Assembly (NCBI GenBank): GCA_913775265.1
Contig: CAJYJH010000033.1
Span: 124,001-188,000 of the forward strand
Direction: 5' to 3'
DNA length: 64,000 nucleotides
Origin: an uncultured Mucilaginibacter sp.
GTDB taxonomy: Bacteria > Bacteroidota > Bacteroidia > Sphingobacteriales > Sphingobacteriaceae
Below, piece after piece: positions 45,644 to 54,983 of the stretch (position 1 is its first letter; the number at the start of each line of letters is the position of its first letter). The notes below the pieces were generated by a model that was not told the origin of the DNA, searched no databases, and saw nothing but the letters and a program-made list of their open reading frames with translations. The translations under genes were made by a program, and so were the position numbers.

Positions 45644-46564
45644 ATGAACGAGCCGCTTATATCAATTGCACTATGTACTTATGACGGAGAAAATTATCTG
45701 GCGGAGCAGTTGGAGTCACTTATCCATCAATCTTATCATAATCTGGAGATAATCATTATTGACGACCGATCGTCCGACCGGACTTGGGAAATTTTAAAAT
45801 CTTTTGAAGAGCAAGATCAACGAATCAAACTTATTCAAAATGAAACGAATCTTGGATATGTGAAAAACTTTGAAAAAGCTATTTATATATCTGAAGGGCA
45901 ATATGTTGCCCTTTGTGACCAAGACGATATATGGGAGTTAGATAAGGTTGAAATCTTATTTAATAAAGTTAAAGGTGGACTTTTTATTTATCACGATTCT
46001 CAGCTTATAGATGTTAATGGTCATAACTTAAATAGGGTTTCAGATATAATGAATATGTATTACGGCTCTAATCCTCTGCCTTTTTTGTTTAACAATTGCA
46101 TTTCAGGGCATAGTTGCTTATTTAGAAACGACTTTGTGGAAATTTTAAAACAAAATGGAGGATTTAACTCGCGTTTTTATCACGATTGGTGGATGGCATT
46201 TTTAGCAGCTAATTATGGTGAAATTGCTTACGTTGATAAACCGTTGGTCAAATACCGGCAACATAGCCAAAGCAACACAAACATTTTAAACCTTAATGAA
46301 AAAAAAAGTACTGATGTTAAGCATCAGGATGATAATATTAATTGGTTACGGCATTGTGCTAAGGTACCGGGCAAGTATCAAGCATTTATTAAGCGTATTA
46401 TAAACTTATACGAACAACAAAATTTAGTTGCGTCATCAAAGCTCATGGCTTTGTTAGTTATGCATTTAGATGAGCTGCTATTTATTAAAAAGAAAGATTT
46501 TTGGAGTAAGCTTAATTACTTGCGAAAAGTATCCTTTAAAAAGGTTTCATTAGATAATACTTAA
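45644..46564 (+). CDS. Family 2 glycosyltransferase
   Basis: 306 residues. The GT-A fold start ISIALCTYDGENYLAEQLESL is followed by IIIDDRSSDRTWEIL (nucleotide-binding Asp pair), then LCDQDDIWELDKVE (metal-binding DxD-like) and HDWWMAFLAANYGEIAYVDKPLVKYRQHSQS, the usual acceptor-side block. It should transfer a sugar from an activated donor during surface-polysaccharide synthesis; the donor is unknown. The C-terminal ~60 residues are helical and variable. It converges on the DUF5672 gene with 29 bases between. The two look like a small AT-rich islet without other capsule genes around. Confidence 0.9.
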   Translation: MNEPLISIALCTYDGENYLAEQLESLIHQSYHNLEIIIIDDRSSDRTWEILKSFEEQDQRIKLIQNETNLGYVKNFEKAIYISEGQYVALCDQDDIWELDKVEILFNKVKGGLFIYHDSQLIDVNGHNLNRVSDIMNMYYGSNPLPFLFNNCISGHSCLFRNDFVEILKQNGGFNSRFYHDWWMAFLAANYGEIAYVDKPLVKYRQHSQSNTNILNLNEKKSTDVKHQDDNINWLRHCAKVPGKYQAFIKRIINLYEQQNLVASSKLMALLVMHLDELLFIKKKDFWSKLNYLRKVSFKKVSLDNT

Positions 46565-46593
46565 CCTGATACAGAGAATAGTTAATATCACTG

Positions 46594-47391
46594 TTAAATT
46601 TTTACCCCCATTGTTTTAAAAACTGGGCGCCAATAGTCAGTATATTTATGCCAAGCATGGCATCCAAAAGGCAGATTTGTGGAGTTCAAATGAGTAGTTT
46701 TAACAGGCGGAATTTCAAAAGCAAATTGAAGTCCTATTTTTATTGATGGGATTTTAAGCTTCTTTTGTTGGCGGTTTACCTCTACGCTCCAAAATACATC
46801 TTCATTAAAATAATGTGAATTCTTACTAAGATAAAATATTATTTCGTTAGCCATTTCAGTACTTATCTGGTGAAACTTAGCTACCCTACGCAAAGAAAAA
46901 CCACCGTTGCCTACTTCATTTTCAATAGCATATTTTGAATTTTTTTGAAGCAATAAACCTAGTAATCTCTTTTTAATAAAAATCCGTGTTTTTAAACGCC
47001 ACACTTTAAACCATGGTTGATCGTAAGTTTTCCTAATCCACGGCGCACCTATATAATCATAACCTTGTGAGCACCAGTAATTAAGCTCGTCTTTAAATAC
47101 GAATGCATCAAGTTGGTAAATGAGAATATATTCGAAATTTAAAAATGCTTCATAAAATTCGGCCGACATCATTAGCCGGTTGTAATCTTCAATACTTTTA
47201 AAATAACTATCATCAAAATTTATGATCGAAAAACCTGATGAAAGTACGCCTTGCTGAAAGATAAGAGTATTGGGCTTAACAATGATTTGGGGGTGGTTGC
47301 CTAGGATGTTTTGGCATTGCTTTAATGCAATATGTTCATAGTTTGACAAAGAACTTTTATATAACGGAATAACAACTGCAACTCTCTTCAT
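46594..47391 (-). CDS. DUF5672 family protein (putative glycosyltransferase-like)
   Basis: 265 residues. It has an N-terminal Rossmann-like strand RVAVVIPLYKSSLS and the DUF5672 core: YILIYQLDAFVFKDELNYWCSQGYDYIGAPW, then NGGFSLRRV and EDVFWSV. C-terminal ends FGCHAWHKYTDYW. DUF5672 proteins are found in polysaccharide and glycan clusters and resemble glycosyltransferase folds (a DxD-like DAF and the NGG/ED pattern), but no activity is proven as far as I know. It has no signal peptide. It starts in a divergent region shared with the FabG-like gene and holding a 19-bp-arm palindrome. Confidence 0.85.
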   Translation of the reverse strand: MKRVAVVIPLYKSSLSNYEHIALKQCQNILGNHPQIIVKPNTLIFQQGVLSSGFSIINFDDSYFKSIEDYNRLMMSAEFYEAFLNFEYILIYQLDAFVFKDELNYWCSQGYDYIGAPWIRKTYDQPWFKVWRLKTRIFIKKRLLGLLLQKNSKYAIENEVGNGGFSLRRVAKFHQISTEMANEIIFYLSKNSHYFNEDVFWSVEVNRQQKKLKIPSIKIGLQFAFEIPPVKTTHLNSTNLPFGCHAWHKYTDYWRPVFKTMGVKI

Positions 47392-47470
47392 TATGTACTT
47401 GTCAACTACTCAATATCAGTCATCGCTTACTGATAAGTATGGCTAGCAAACTTATCCAATTTCGCTAACA

Positions 47471-47512
47471 TTTCTGATATGTTATAAATTCCTATTTATA
47501 ACATATCAGAAA
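47471..47512. repeat. Perfect 19-bp-arm palindrome
   Basis: TTTCTGATATGTTATAAAT (47471-47489) is followed by a 4-base TCCT spacer and then its exact reverse complement (47494-47512). It lies in the divergent gap between the DUF5672 and FabG-like genes, 62 bases before the latter. It is AT-rich and has no T-tract beyond the arm, so it looks more like an operator or mobile-element trace than a terminator. Not assigned. Confidence 0.8.
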
Positions 47513-47573
47513 ATCACTCAAATAATTAAACAATTTTAATAGCTATGTATTTACAAATAAACATCACTAAGCA

Positions 47574-48296
47574 ATGCAATCATTAAAAGGAAAAACAGCA
47601 ATTATAACCGGGGCAGGCAAAGGTTTAGGTAAAGAAATGGCTAATGCCTTAGCTGCCGAAGGCGTCAACTTAGGCCTGATTGCCCGAACAGCTCAGGATT
47701 TAGAAAGCGTTGCCGCAGAAATCAAGCAAAATCACCCTGATATTAGCGTAACCTATGCTACGGCAGATGTGGGTAACATGACGGAGGTGCAAGCTGCCGT
47801 TACAAAAATTAGAGGAGAACTAAAGACAATAGACATTCTGGTAAATAATGCCGGTATATTAAAAGTAGGCAGTGTAGTGGAATTGCCTGTTGAAGATTGG
47901 GAGCAAGTGTTCCGGATCAATGTATTGGGTACTTACTATATGGTGCACGAAGTATTGCCGCTAATTATGCAGCAGGGTAAAGGCGATATAATTAATGTGG
48001 CCTCTACTGCGGGATTGAAGGGTGCAGCTAAAATGAGTGCCTACGGTGCTTCTAAAGCGGCAGTAATTAATTTTACCGAGGCGCTGATGCAGGAAGTACG
48101 TAAATCAAATATCCGCGTTACCACGGTAAACCCAAGTACCATTGCCACCGAAATGACCATGAACGCCAACTTTACGGATGGCAACGCCGAAAAGGTATTG
48201 CAACCCGAAGACCTGGCATTTTTGGTAGTAAATAACTTAAAATTGCCGCAACGTGCTTTTGTAAAAGAAGTTGGGCTGTGGTCAACTAATCCGTGA
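47574..48296 (+). CDS. SDR oxidoreductase, FabG-like
   Basis: 240 residues, the normal length of 3-oxoacyl-ACP reductases. The NADP-binding TGAGKGLG is at 12-19, NNAG at 91-94, and the catalytic Ser144, Tyr157 and Lys161 (YGASK) are intact. It probably reduces a 3-ketoacyl or similar carbonyl group. It sits alone and not in a fatty-acid gene cluster, so it may be a paralogue with another substrate. A perfect palindrome precedes it and a bidirectional hairpin follows. Confidence 0.9.
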   Translation: MQSLKGKTAIITGAGKGLGKEMANALAAEGVNLGLIARTAQDLESVAAEIKQNHPDISVTYATADVGNMTEVQAAVTKIRGELKTIDILVNNAGILKVGSVVELPVEDWEQVFRINVLGTYYMVHEVLPLIMQQGKGDIINVASTAGLKGAAKMSAYGASKAAVINFTEALMQEVRKSNIRVTTVNPSTIATEMTMNANFTDGNAEKVLQPEDLAFLVVNNLKLPQRAFVKEVGLWSTNP

Positions 48297-48330
48297 TATA
48301 AGTAAGTGCTGTATTTAAATAGGGCACATA

Positions 48331-48368
48331 GAACAAAGGTGAACTACTTTAGCAGTTCACCTTTGTTC
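48331..48368. terminator. Bidirectional terminator between SDR and FtsX permease genes
   Basis: GAACAAAGGTGAACT (48331-48345) pairs with AGTTCACCTTTGTTC (48354-48368), a 15-bp perfect stem with 8-base loop, between two convergent genes. Confidence 0.8.
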
Positions 48369-48393
48369 GTTAAAATTATTTATTAAAACTTCT

Positions 48394-50775
48394 CTATTCA
48401 TTTTTAAGCGTTTTCACCGGATTGGCTAAAGCTGCCTGGATAGATTGATAACTTACTGTAATTAGGGTAATAAACGTGATGCTAATTCCGGCTATGGCAA
48501 ATATCCACCAGGAGATAGCAGAGCGATAGTAAAAATTCTGCAGCCATTGATGCATTACATAGTAAGCAATCGGGCTGGCGATTATTAGAGCCCCTACTGC
48601 AATGGCAATAAACTCTTTGGATAGTAACAGCCATACCTGCGCTACTGAAGCACCTAATACTTTGCGTATGCCTATCTCCTTAAAGCGTTGCTCTGCCATA
48701 AAGGTAGCCATGCCAAACATTCCCAAACAACTGATAAAAATAGCCAGCGCCGCGAAAACGAATGATAGCTTGCCAATGCGCTGACCGCTGCTGAATTTTT
48801 GTGCATACTGGTCATCCACAAACTGGTATTCAAATAAACCTTCCGGGTTATAAGTTTTAAAAACGGTCTCAATTTGTTTTAAGGCCGTGGCTGCATCAGC
48901 GTTAGGATTAAGTTTGAGTAAAACCACACCGCCGGGATAAGCCGATAAGCCATAAATTGTAGGTTTAATAGGTTCGAAGGGAGACTGTACCACCATATCT
49001 TTCACTACACCAATAATATTAATCGGTCTACCATCAGCTGTAATGGTTTGGCCAACCGCATTTTTCAATCCCATAAACTTAGCCGCGGTTTCGTTAATGA
49101 TGGCAGCAGTAGAATCGGTTGCAGAGTTTTTGCTGAAATCACGGCCGGCAGCAAATTCCCAACCTATGGTTTTTCCATAATTACTGCTCACATCATTCGT
49201 CTGAAAATCGACGTTCATGTCCGGATCTTTACCTGGCCATGCAAAACCGCTGCTGGTCGAGAATATTTCGGTAGGAGGAGCCCCGGCTAAGCTCATGGCC
49301 GAAATAGCATGTCTATTTCGTAACTCACTTTCCACCGCGTCAAAATGCTGCTGCACAGCTATAGATGCAGGGACGGAAACCAGGCTATTATTATCGTAAC
49401 CAATAGGCCTGTTTTTAGCATACTGGATTTGTTTAAAAACTACTACTGTGCCAATGATGAGAATGACCGACACACTAAATTGTACAGTTACCAAAACTTT
49501 GCGGGGTGCTGCCGAAAGCAAGTCGGCTTTAAATGCACCTTTTAGTACTTTAACCGGTTTAAATGATGATAAGTATAGCGCCGGATAGCTGCCTGCAATA
49601 AACGCAATCAATGCACATAAGCCTAAAGCAATTAACCAAAACATGGGTTGTTTCCATGGTAAGGTAATCTGCTTTTCGGCGAGTTGATTAAAGAGCGGCA
49701 AGCCCAGCAATACCCATATCAATGCCAAAGCAAACGCCATGATTACATATAGCGCAGACTCCATAAAAAATTGTGCTATAAGTTGTAGTCTGGCCGATCC
49801 TATCGCTTTGCGTACACCCACTTCACGTGCTCGTTTTTCTGACCGGGCTGTACTCAAATTCATGAAGTTGATGCAGGCTAACAGTAATACAAAAATGCCG
49901 ATGATGCTAAACATCCTCACATATTGTATACTACCACCGGTGTTAATGCCGTTTTTAAAATCCTCATACAGATGCCATTTAGCCATAGGGTGCAAAAACA
50001 ACACAGGCTTTTGCTTTACCAGCGCACCGCTTAGATTGCGCATTTTGGCATCTTTTATTTTAAGCGAAACATGGTCGAGGTCGGCGTTGTCTGCCAGTTG
50101 TACCCAGGTAGTAAAAGCATTAGGCCGCCATGGTTCTGGTGAGTTTTTGACCCAATCGGTATTATTAAAATAGAGCTGCCAGCTGGCCATAAAAGCTAAA
50201 CCGGCAAAACTGGTATTTTCGGGCAAATCATTAAATACTCCAGCTACTTTAACATCAATGTGATTATCTACTTTAATAATTTTTTGTAGCGGATTGGCAT
50301 CACCAAAATAGGCTTTGGCCGCCGATGCTGATATCAATACTGATGATGGATCCTGCAATCCATTAATGTCGCCTTGCAGCATATGCAGGCTAAACATTAC
50401 GGGACCGTCAGCCTCTACAAACATACCTGGCGACCTCATCTTTTTATCGCCTGCTGCAAGCAGATGCTTGCCTGCGCCTGTCGATAATACAACATGTTTA
50501 AAATCGCTGCTGTAATTTTTGCGGAGCTCTGCGGCTAACGGATAGGGGGTAGGCGACCAGGTTTGCACCTCGCCATTATTATTTACGTTTTGCTCAACTT
50601 GTGCAATGCGATCATAATTTTTGAATGACCGGTTAAAACTCAGCTCGTCCCATACCCAAAGGCCTAATAACAAGGTTACAGCAATGCCTACTGATAGGCC
50701 CGCCAAGTGTATGGCCGAAATGGCTTTTTGCTTAATTAAATTTCGCCAGGCTGTTTTAAGATATATTCTGAACAT
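48394..50775 (-). CDS. FtsX-like ABC transporter permease (MacB-type periplasmic domains)
   Basis: 793 residues with the same duplicated layout as the permease at 17747-20152. There is an N-terminal helix (about 20-42), a MacB-type periplasmic domain, FtsX helices around ARSEKRAREVGVRKAIGSARL (about 290-410), a second domain, and final helices around AEQRFKEIGIRKVLGAS (about 675-785). The C-terminus (LANPVKTLKNE) matches the family ending. No ATPase gene is adjacent. A possible sigma-54 promoter lies just upstream (50800-50816) with a small palindrome beyond it, hinting at regulated expression. Confidence 0.9.
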   Translation of the reverse strand: MFRIYLKTAWRNLIKQKAISAIHLAGLSVGIAVTLLLGLWVWDELSFNRSFKNYDRIAQVEQNVNNNGEVQTWSPTPYPLAAELRKNYSSDFKHVVLSTGAGKHLLAAGDKKMRSPGMFVEADGPVMFSLHMLQGDINGLQDPSSVLISASAAKAYFGDANPLQKIIKVDNHIDVKVAGVFNDLPENTSFAGLAFMASWQLYFNNTDWVKNSPEPWRPNAFTTWVQLADNADLDHVSLKIKDAKMRNLSGALVKQKPVLFLHPMAKWHLYEDFKNGINTGGSIQYVRMFSIIGIFVLLLACINFMNLSTARSEKRAREVGVRKAIGSARLQLIAQFFMESALYVIMAFALALIWVLLGLPLFNQLAEKQITLPWKQPMFWLIALGLCALIAFIAGSYPALYLSSFKPVKVLKGAFKADLLSAAPRKVLVTVQFSVSVILIIGTVVVFKQIQYAKNRPIGYDNNSLVSVPASIAVQQHFDAVESELRNRHAISAMSLAGAPPTEIFSTSSGFAWPGKDPDMNVDFQTNDVSSNYGKTIGWEFAAGRDFSKNSATDSTAAIINETAAKFMGLKNAVGQTITADGRPINIIGVVKDMVVQSPFEPIKPTIYGLSAYPGGVVLLKLNPNADAATALKQIETVFKTYNPEGLFEYQFVDDQYAQKFSSGQRIGKLSFVFAALAIFISCLGMFGMATFMAEQRFKEIGIRKVLGASVAQVWLLLSKEFIAIAVGALIIASPIAYYVMHQWLQNFYYRSAISWWIFAIAGISITFITLITVSYQSIQAALANPVKTLKNE

Positions 50776-50799
50776 AAAACCACATTATACCAAAGCAGG

Positions 50800-50816
50800 T
50801 GCTAATACAATGCCGT
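50800..50816 (-). promoter_or_regulatory. Possible sigma-54 type promoter (GG-N10-GC)
   Basis: On the minus strand ACGGCATTGTATTAGCA has GG and GC at exactly the -24/-12 distance and resembles TGGCAC-N5-TTGC. The start of transcription would lie about 14 bases before the permease ATG. An upstream CGAAC-N7-GTTCG dyad (50878-50894) could be the activator site. Inferred. Confidence 0.35.
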
Positions 50817-50877
50817 TGTGTAATTTGTTGATATGTAGACGATTATATTGGATATCTGGCTGGGCCTGTATCAAAAA

Positions 50878-50894
50878 CGAACGCTTAATGTTCG
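50878..50894. promoter_or_regulatory. Dyad CGAAC-N7-GTTCG upstream of permease
   Basis: A 5-bp-arm inverted repeat 62-78 bases beyond the putative -24 element of the permease promoter, a plausible enhancer-binding-protein site. Confidence 0.3.
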
Positions 50895-50918
50895 GAAGTG
50901 ACAAAGTAAGAGTGCTTA

Positions 50919-51563
50919 TTATCCATCCAGCAGAAATACAAATAGCTCCTTAGGTCCGTGTGCCCCTAAAACTAATGTTTTCTCGATATCGGCCGTACGG
51001 CTTGGGCCGGTAATGGTGGTAATCATGCTTGGTAGGCGGCGGCTGTATTTCTCGTTTATGAGTTTAAACCCATCTTTCAAATCGAGTACTAATTGAGAGG
51101 TGTAAGCCAGCACAATATGCACTGAAGGGTAAATGCTGAGGCGCCTGCCCGCCATACCTGCGTTAGTCAGCATTATACTGCCGTTACGTGCTACCAAAGC
51201 ATCGCATAATGTAAAACCTACTTCGGCCTGGTCAAAGTCTTTGTCGGTTTCATAAAAAGGATATCCGTACAGGTCAAGGATTTTTTGCAACTGGGGCTCC
51301 CAGCAGTAAATTTTGTGCCAGTTACGCTCTTCGGCCAGGTTAAGCAGCGACTCAATAAATTGTATCTCATCTTCACAAAACATAAACTGGCCGGCCGTCG
51401 CAATAAACTCTTCTGCAAATATTACTTCCAGTATTTCATCTTCGGCAGGCTGCTCGTACAGAGGCTGATCTTCCAGGTTAGGATAAGGATTGTCACGGCG
51501 CTCCAGCAAAGCCTTGCGCACCTTCTTCAACATTTTCTCTTTAGACGTGGTGTTATCCTTCAT
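50919..51563 (-). CDS. LUD domain protein (LutC-like)
   Basis: 214 residues from the ATG at 51563 (MKDNTTSKEKMLKKVRKALLE). A start at 51578 would lie inside a terminator hairpin and add five residues. The LUD fold is shown by FTLCDALVARNGSIMLTNAGMAGRRLSIYPSVHIVLAYTSQLV and the C-terminal TITGPSRTADIEKTLVLGAHGPKELFVFL. LutC-like proteins take part in lactate oxidation with LutA and LutB, but neither is here, so this lone copy probably has another role. It follows ftsH on the same strand after a strong hairpin. Confidence 0.88.
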   Translation of the reverse strand: MKDNTTSKEKMLKKVRKALLERRDNPYPNLEDQPLYEQPAEDEILEVIFAEEFIATAGQFMFCEDEIQFIESLLNLAEERNWHKIYCWEPQLQKILDLYGYPFYETDKDFDQAEVGFTLCDALVARNGSIMLTNAGMAGRRLSIYPSVHIVLAYTSQLVLDLKDGFKLINEKYSRRLPSMITTITGPSRTADIEKTLVLGAHGPKELFVFLLDG

Positions 51564-51570
51564 ACTAAAA

Positions 51571-51597
51571 AAAGCCACTATTTTAGGTAGTGGCTTT
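51571..51597 (-). terminator. ftsH terminator, immediately before the LUD start
   Basis: AAAGCCACTA-N7-TAGTGGCTTT is a 10-bp stem. On the minus transcript it is followed by a T-run that ends within a few bases of the LUD ATG. Confidence 0.8.
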
Positions 51598-51621
51598 AAA
51601 GATATAAAAAGTAATTAACTA

Positions 51622-53706
51622 TTAATTTTTGTCGCCTTCTATACGGGCAGTCTCCGGATTGGTAACGCTTTCCGGAATAGCATTGTTATCTGACTCAGGA
51701 TTTAAAGCAGCCTCGCCATTTACAAACTTGTCATAAGTAGTACGGCTGTCAAACGGGCGTTTGCCCAACAATTCTTCTAAATCTGACTGGAACAATACTT
51801 CTTTCTCCAGTAATTTAGAAGCCAATAGCTCTAAACCACTGCGTTTCTCGTTCAATAGGTCTTTGGTGCGTTGATACACACCATCAATTAAACCACGTAC
51901 TTCAGCATCAATTAACTCGGCAGTGGTATCAGAGTATGGTTTGTTAAACTGGTATTCGCCCTGCGGGTCGTAGAACGACAGGTTACCTACCTTGTTGTTC
52001 ATACCATAAATCTTAACCATAGCATAAGCTAATTTAGTAATACGCTCCAAATCGCTCAATGCACCAGTAGAGATACGGCCAAACACAATATCTTCAGCTA
52101 CACGGCCACCCATTGATACTACCATTTCGTCCATTAACTGCTCGGTAGTATGTAAGAACTGCTCTCTTGGTAAATACTGTGCATAACCTAAAGCAGCAAC
52201 ACCGCGAGGCACAATAGATACCTTAACCAGTGGATCGGCATGCTCCAGGAACCAGCCTGCAATAGCGTGACCGGCCTCGTGGTAGGCCACAATGCGTTTC
52301 TCTTCAGGAGAGATGATTTTGTTTTTCTTCTCTAAACCGCCAATTACACGGTCAATCGCATCCTGAAAATCCTGCATGTCTACTGCTGCTTTGTCGCGAC
52401 GGGCAGCAATCAGCGCTGCTTCGTTACAAACGTTGGCAATCTCAGCACCGGCAAAACCCGGGGTTTGTGCAGAAAGTTTCTTAGCATCTACACCCTCGGC
52501 CAGTTTTAACGGGCCTAAGTGTACTTTAAAGATCTGCTCACGACCAATCAGGTCTGGCTTGTCAATCGATATCTGGCGGTCAAAACGTCCGGGGCGCATC
52601 AAAGCAGAGTCTAACACGTCAGGGCGGTTAGTAGCAGCCAGAATGATAATACCCGAATCGGTACCAAAACCGTCCATCTCAACCAGTAACTGGTTTAATG
52701 TATTTTCGCGCTCATCGTTACCGCCTACAATATTGTTTTTACCACGGGCGCGACCAATAGCGTCAATCTCGTCAATAAAGATGATACATGGCGCTTTGTC
52801 TTTGGCTTGTTTAAACAAGTCGCGCACGCGAGATGCACCTACACCCACAAACATCTCCACAAAGTCGGAACCTGACAATGAGAAGAAAGGTACTTGTGCC
52901 TCACCTGCAACGGCTTTGGCCATCAGGGTTTTACCTGTACCAGGTGACCCTACCAGTAATGCGCCTTTAGGTATTTTACCACCCAGGTTGGTGTATTTTT
53001 TAGGATTTTTCAGGAAATCCACAATTTCCATTACTTCCTCTTTAGCCTCTTGCAAGCCGGCAACATCGTTAAAGGTTACATTAACCTGCGATTCTTTATC
53101 AAACAGCGTAGCTTTTGATTTACCGATATTGAAGATCTGACCACCCGGGCCACCACCTGCACCACCCGACATGCGGCGCATAATGAACAACCATAAACCG
53201 GCAAACAGCACCAGCATAATAATGCCTTGTACCAGCCAGTTTGACAGTAAACTTTCGCGCTGCTCAAATTGGATAGGCACTTTAGCCGCCTCAGGCATGT
53301 CTTTTTCGGCGTTTAGCACCGACTGTTTCATGCTGTCGAAAGAAGCATCAGTGAACCAAAATTGCGGACTTGTTGAACTCATGCTAAATGAGCGTTTATC
53401 TTTAAGCTCGGCGTACTCTTGTTTAACTAAGCTATCTTTTTTGATATAAACTTCGGCAACAGCACGGTCACCGTCTTTATAAGCCACAATGCGGTCAACG
53501 TCGCCGCGTTGCAGCATGGCTTCAAAGTCTCTAAAATCTATTTTTTTACCACCGCTGCCATTCAAAATGTAAGGCACCACCAGTAACGCCAAAATCACAA
53601 TAGCATATAGCCACATGAAGTTGAAGCGCGGAGGTTTCGGGGTTATTCTCCTGTTCGGTATCCGTCGGAAATTTTTAGGTCTATCAGCTTTATTATTATC
53701 TTTCAT
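51622..53706 (-). CDS. ftsH: ATP-dependent zinc metalloprotease FtsH
   Basis: 694 residues. Membrane helices at about 31-49 and 156-176 flank a periplasmic domain. The AAA module has Walker A GSPGTGKT (253-260), Walker B IIFIDEID (308-315) and the SRH arginines in RPGRFDRQI. The zinc protease motif is HEAGH (476-480). It degrades membrane and short-lived cytoplasmic proteins as a hexamer. It lies downstream of rsfS on the same strand with a 61-base gap; a hairpin terminator follows. Confidence 0.98.
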   Translation of the reverse strand: MKDNNKADRPKNFRRIPNRRITPKPPRFNFMWLYAIVILALLVVPYILNGSGGKKIDFRDFEAMLQRGDVDRIVAYKDGDRAVAEVYIKKDSLVKQEYAELKDKRSFSMSSTSPQFWFTDASFDSMKQSVLNAEKDMPEAAKVPIQFEQRESLLSNWLVQGIIMLVLFAGLWLFIMRRMSGGAGGGPGGQIFNIGKSKATLFDKESQVNVTFNDVAGLQEAKEEVMEIVDFLKNPKKYTNLGGKIPKGALLVGSPGTGKTLMAKAVAGEAQVPFFSLSGSDFVEMFVGVGASRVRDLFKQAKDKAPCIIFIDEIDAIGRARGKNNIVGGNDERENTLNQLLVEMDGFGTDSGIIILAATNRPDVLDSALMRPGRFDRQISIDKPDLIGREQIFKVHLGPLKLAEGVDAKKLSAQTPGFAGAEIANVCNEAALIAARRDKAAVDMQDFQDAIDRVIGGLEKKNKIISPEEKRIVAYHEAGHAIAGWFLEHADPLVKVSIVPRGVAALGYAQYLPREQFLHTTEQLMDEMVVSMGGRVAEDIVFGRISTGALSDLERITKLAYAMVKIYGMNNKVGNLSFYDPQGEYQFNKPYSDTTAELIDAEVRGLIDGVYQRTKDLLNEKRSGLELLASKLLEKEVLFQSDLEELLGKRPFDSRTTYDKFVNGEAALNPESDNNAIPESVTNPETARIEGDKN

Positions 53707-53767
53707 CTTGTTCTGAGCTCAAACATCACCATCAATGTAAATTTAGTTTAGGGGTAAAAGCTGATGG

Positions 53768-54142
53768 TTAGGCGCTTTTATAGTACTTTATTTCGGCATC
53801 GCCCCACAAATCTTCAACGCCGTAAAATTCTCTTTTGTCTGTTTTAAACACGTGTACCACTACATCTATATAGTCCAGCAGTATCCACTCCCCATGCTCC
53901 ATGCCTTCCTTGCGCCATGGATCTTGTTGGGTAGCCTTAAAAATTTCATCTTCTATACTGTTGGCAATGGCGCGCACCTGCGTGCCGGAGTCGGCATGGC
54001 AGATAACGAAATAATCGGATACAGAGCTTTTTATATTTCTTAGGTCTAATCTGACAATGTCATTCCCTTTTTTTTCCTGAATACCGTGAATGGCTAGTTC
54101 AGAAATATAAGTGGATTCATTTAATGCTTTGTTTTTTACCAT
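53768..54142 (-). CDS. rsfS: Ribosome silencing factor
   Basis: 124 residues, a typical RsfS (DUF143) protein. It binds ribosomal protein L14 to block subunit joining when nutrients are scarce. Characteristic blocks are IVRLDLRNIKSSVSDYFVICHADSGTQVRAIANSIEDEI, GMEHGEWILLDYIDVVVHVF and REFYGVEDLWGDAE. It starts 60 bases from the divergent birA gene and is followed by ftsH, a common Bacteroidetes order. Confidence 0.97.
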   Translation of the reverse strand: MVKNKALNESTYISELAIHGIQEKKGNDIVRLDLRNIKSSVSDYFVICHADSGTQVRAIANSIEDEIFKATQQDPWRKEGMEHGEWILLDYIDVVVHVFKTDKREFYGVEDLWGDAEIKYYKSA

Positions 54143-54202
54143 TAAAAACCTTTAATTTTGAACGATTTGAACGTAATTTTTATTACTTAGATTTATAATA
54201 CC

Positions 54203-54976
54203 TTGCAAAATAACATTTTTTCAGGACTATTTGTTGGACAAAATTTTGTGACCCTGAAAGAAGTTGACTCTACAAACACATTTCTTAAATTAATGCTTGC
54301 AAAATCTGAGCCAGTGCCCGAAGGAACGGTCATTATGGCAGAAGATCAGGTAGCCGGTCGCGGGCAACAGCAAAACAAGTGGTACAGTGTTAAAAACGAA
54401 AGCCTGACGTTCAGTTTGGTGCTTTATCCAACTTTTTTACCACCTAAAGATCAGTTTTTGTTAACGAGTGCTATAAGTATAGGAATATATGAAGCTCTGC
54501 AACCTTTGACAGGAGATAGCCTTAAAATGAAATGGCCTAATGATGTTTACGTAGGCGATAAAAAACTGGGTGGGGTATTGATTGAAAACCAGGTGCAAGG
54601 CGGAAAAATAAAGAGTTCGGTTATTGGTATTGGTCTTAATATCAACCAGGTTTCTTTCCCCGGTTGGGTGCCCAATGCTACATCGCTTAAGCAAATCTTA
54701 CAAACAGATTATGATATAAAGTATATATTGCTCCAAATTTGCAGCCACATTGAGCGTTGGTACATTAAACTTAAGAACGGCGATGTAAGTCAGATACAAG
54801 ATGTTTACCGGCAGGTGTTGTACTGGTTAAACGAATCGCACCGTTTTAAAGCTCAGCAGCAAGTGTTTGAAGGTGTAATTAAAGGAACAGACACCGTTGG
54901 CCGCTTGCAGGTAGAACATAGCGGGCAGGTGCACACGTACAACTTAAAAGAAATTGAATTTTTAAATAAACAATAA
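54203..54976 (+). CDS. birA: Biotin--[acetyl-CoA-carboxylase] ligase
   Basis: 257 residues from the TTG at 54203 (read as Met: MQNNIFSGLFVGQNF). The catalytic domain carries EVDSTNTFLK, the biotin-binding GRGQQQNKWYS, and KMKWPNDVYVGDKKLGGVLIE with the nucleotide-side lysine. The short C-terminal domain ends FNLK-like EIEFLNKQ. There is no N-terminal helix-turn-helix, so it is a mono-functional (class I) ligase without repressor activity. It loads biotin onto carboxylase carrier proteins. The stop is eight bases before the DsbD alpha-domain gene. Confidence 0.95.
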   Translation: MQNNIFSGLFVGQNFVTLKEVDSTNTFLKLMLAKSEPVPEGTVIMAEDQVAGRGQQQNKWYSVKNESLTFSLVLYPTFLPPKDQFLLTSAISIGIYEALQPLTGDSLKMKWPNDVYVGDKKLGGVLIENQVQGGKIKSSVIGIGLNINQVSFPGWVPNATSLKQILQTDYDIKYILLQICSHIERWYIKLKNGDVSQIQDVYRQVLYWLNESHRFKAQQQVFEGVIKGTDTVGRLQVEHSGQVHTYNLKEIEFLNKQ

Positions 54977-54983
54977 CCCATCC

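Noticed and set aside
47471..47512. Palindrome as a transcription terminator
   Set aside because: It lies in a divergent gap where no transcript should end, and no T-run follows.
50919..51563. Lactate-utilisation operon lutABC
   Set aside because: Only the LutC-like LUD protein is present; no LutA or LutB gene is near.
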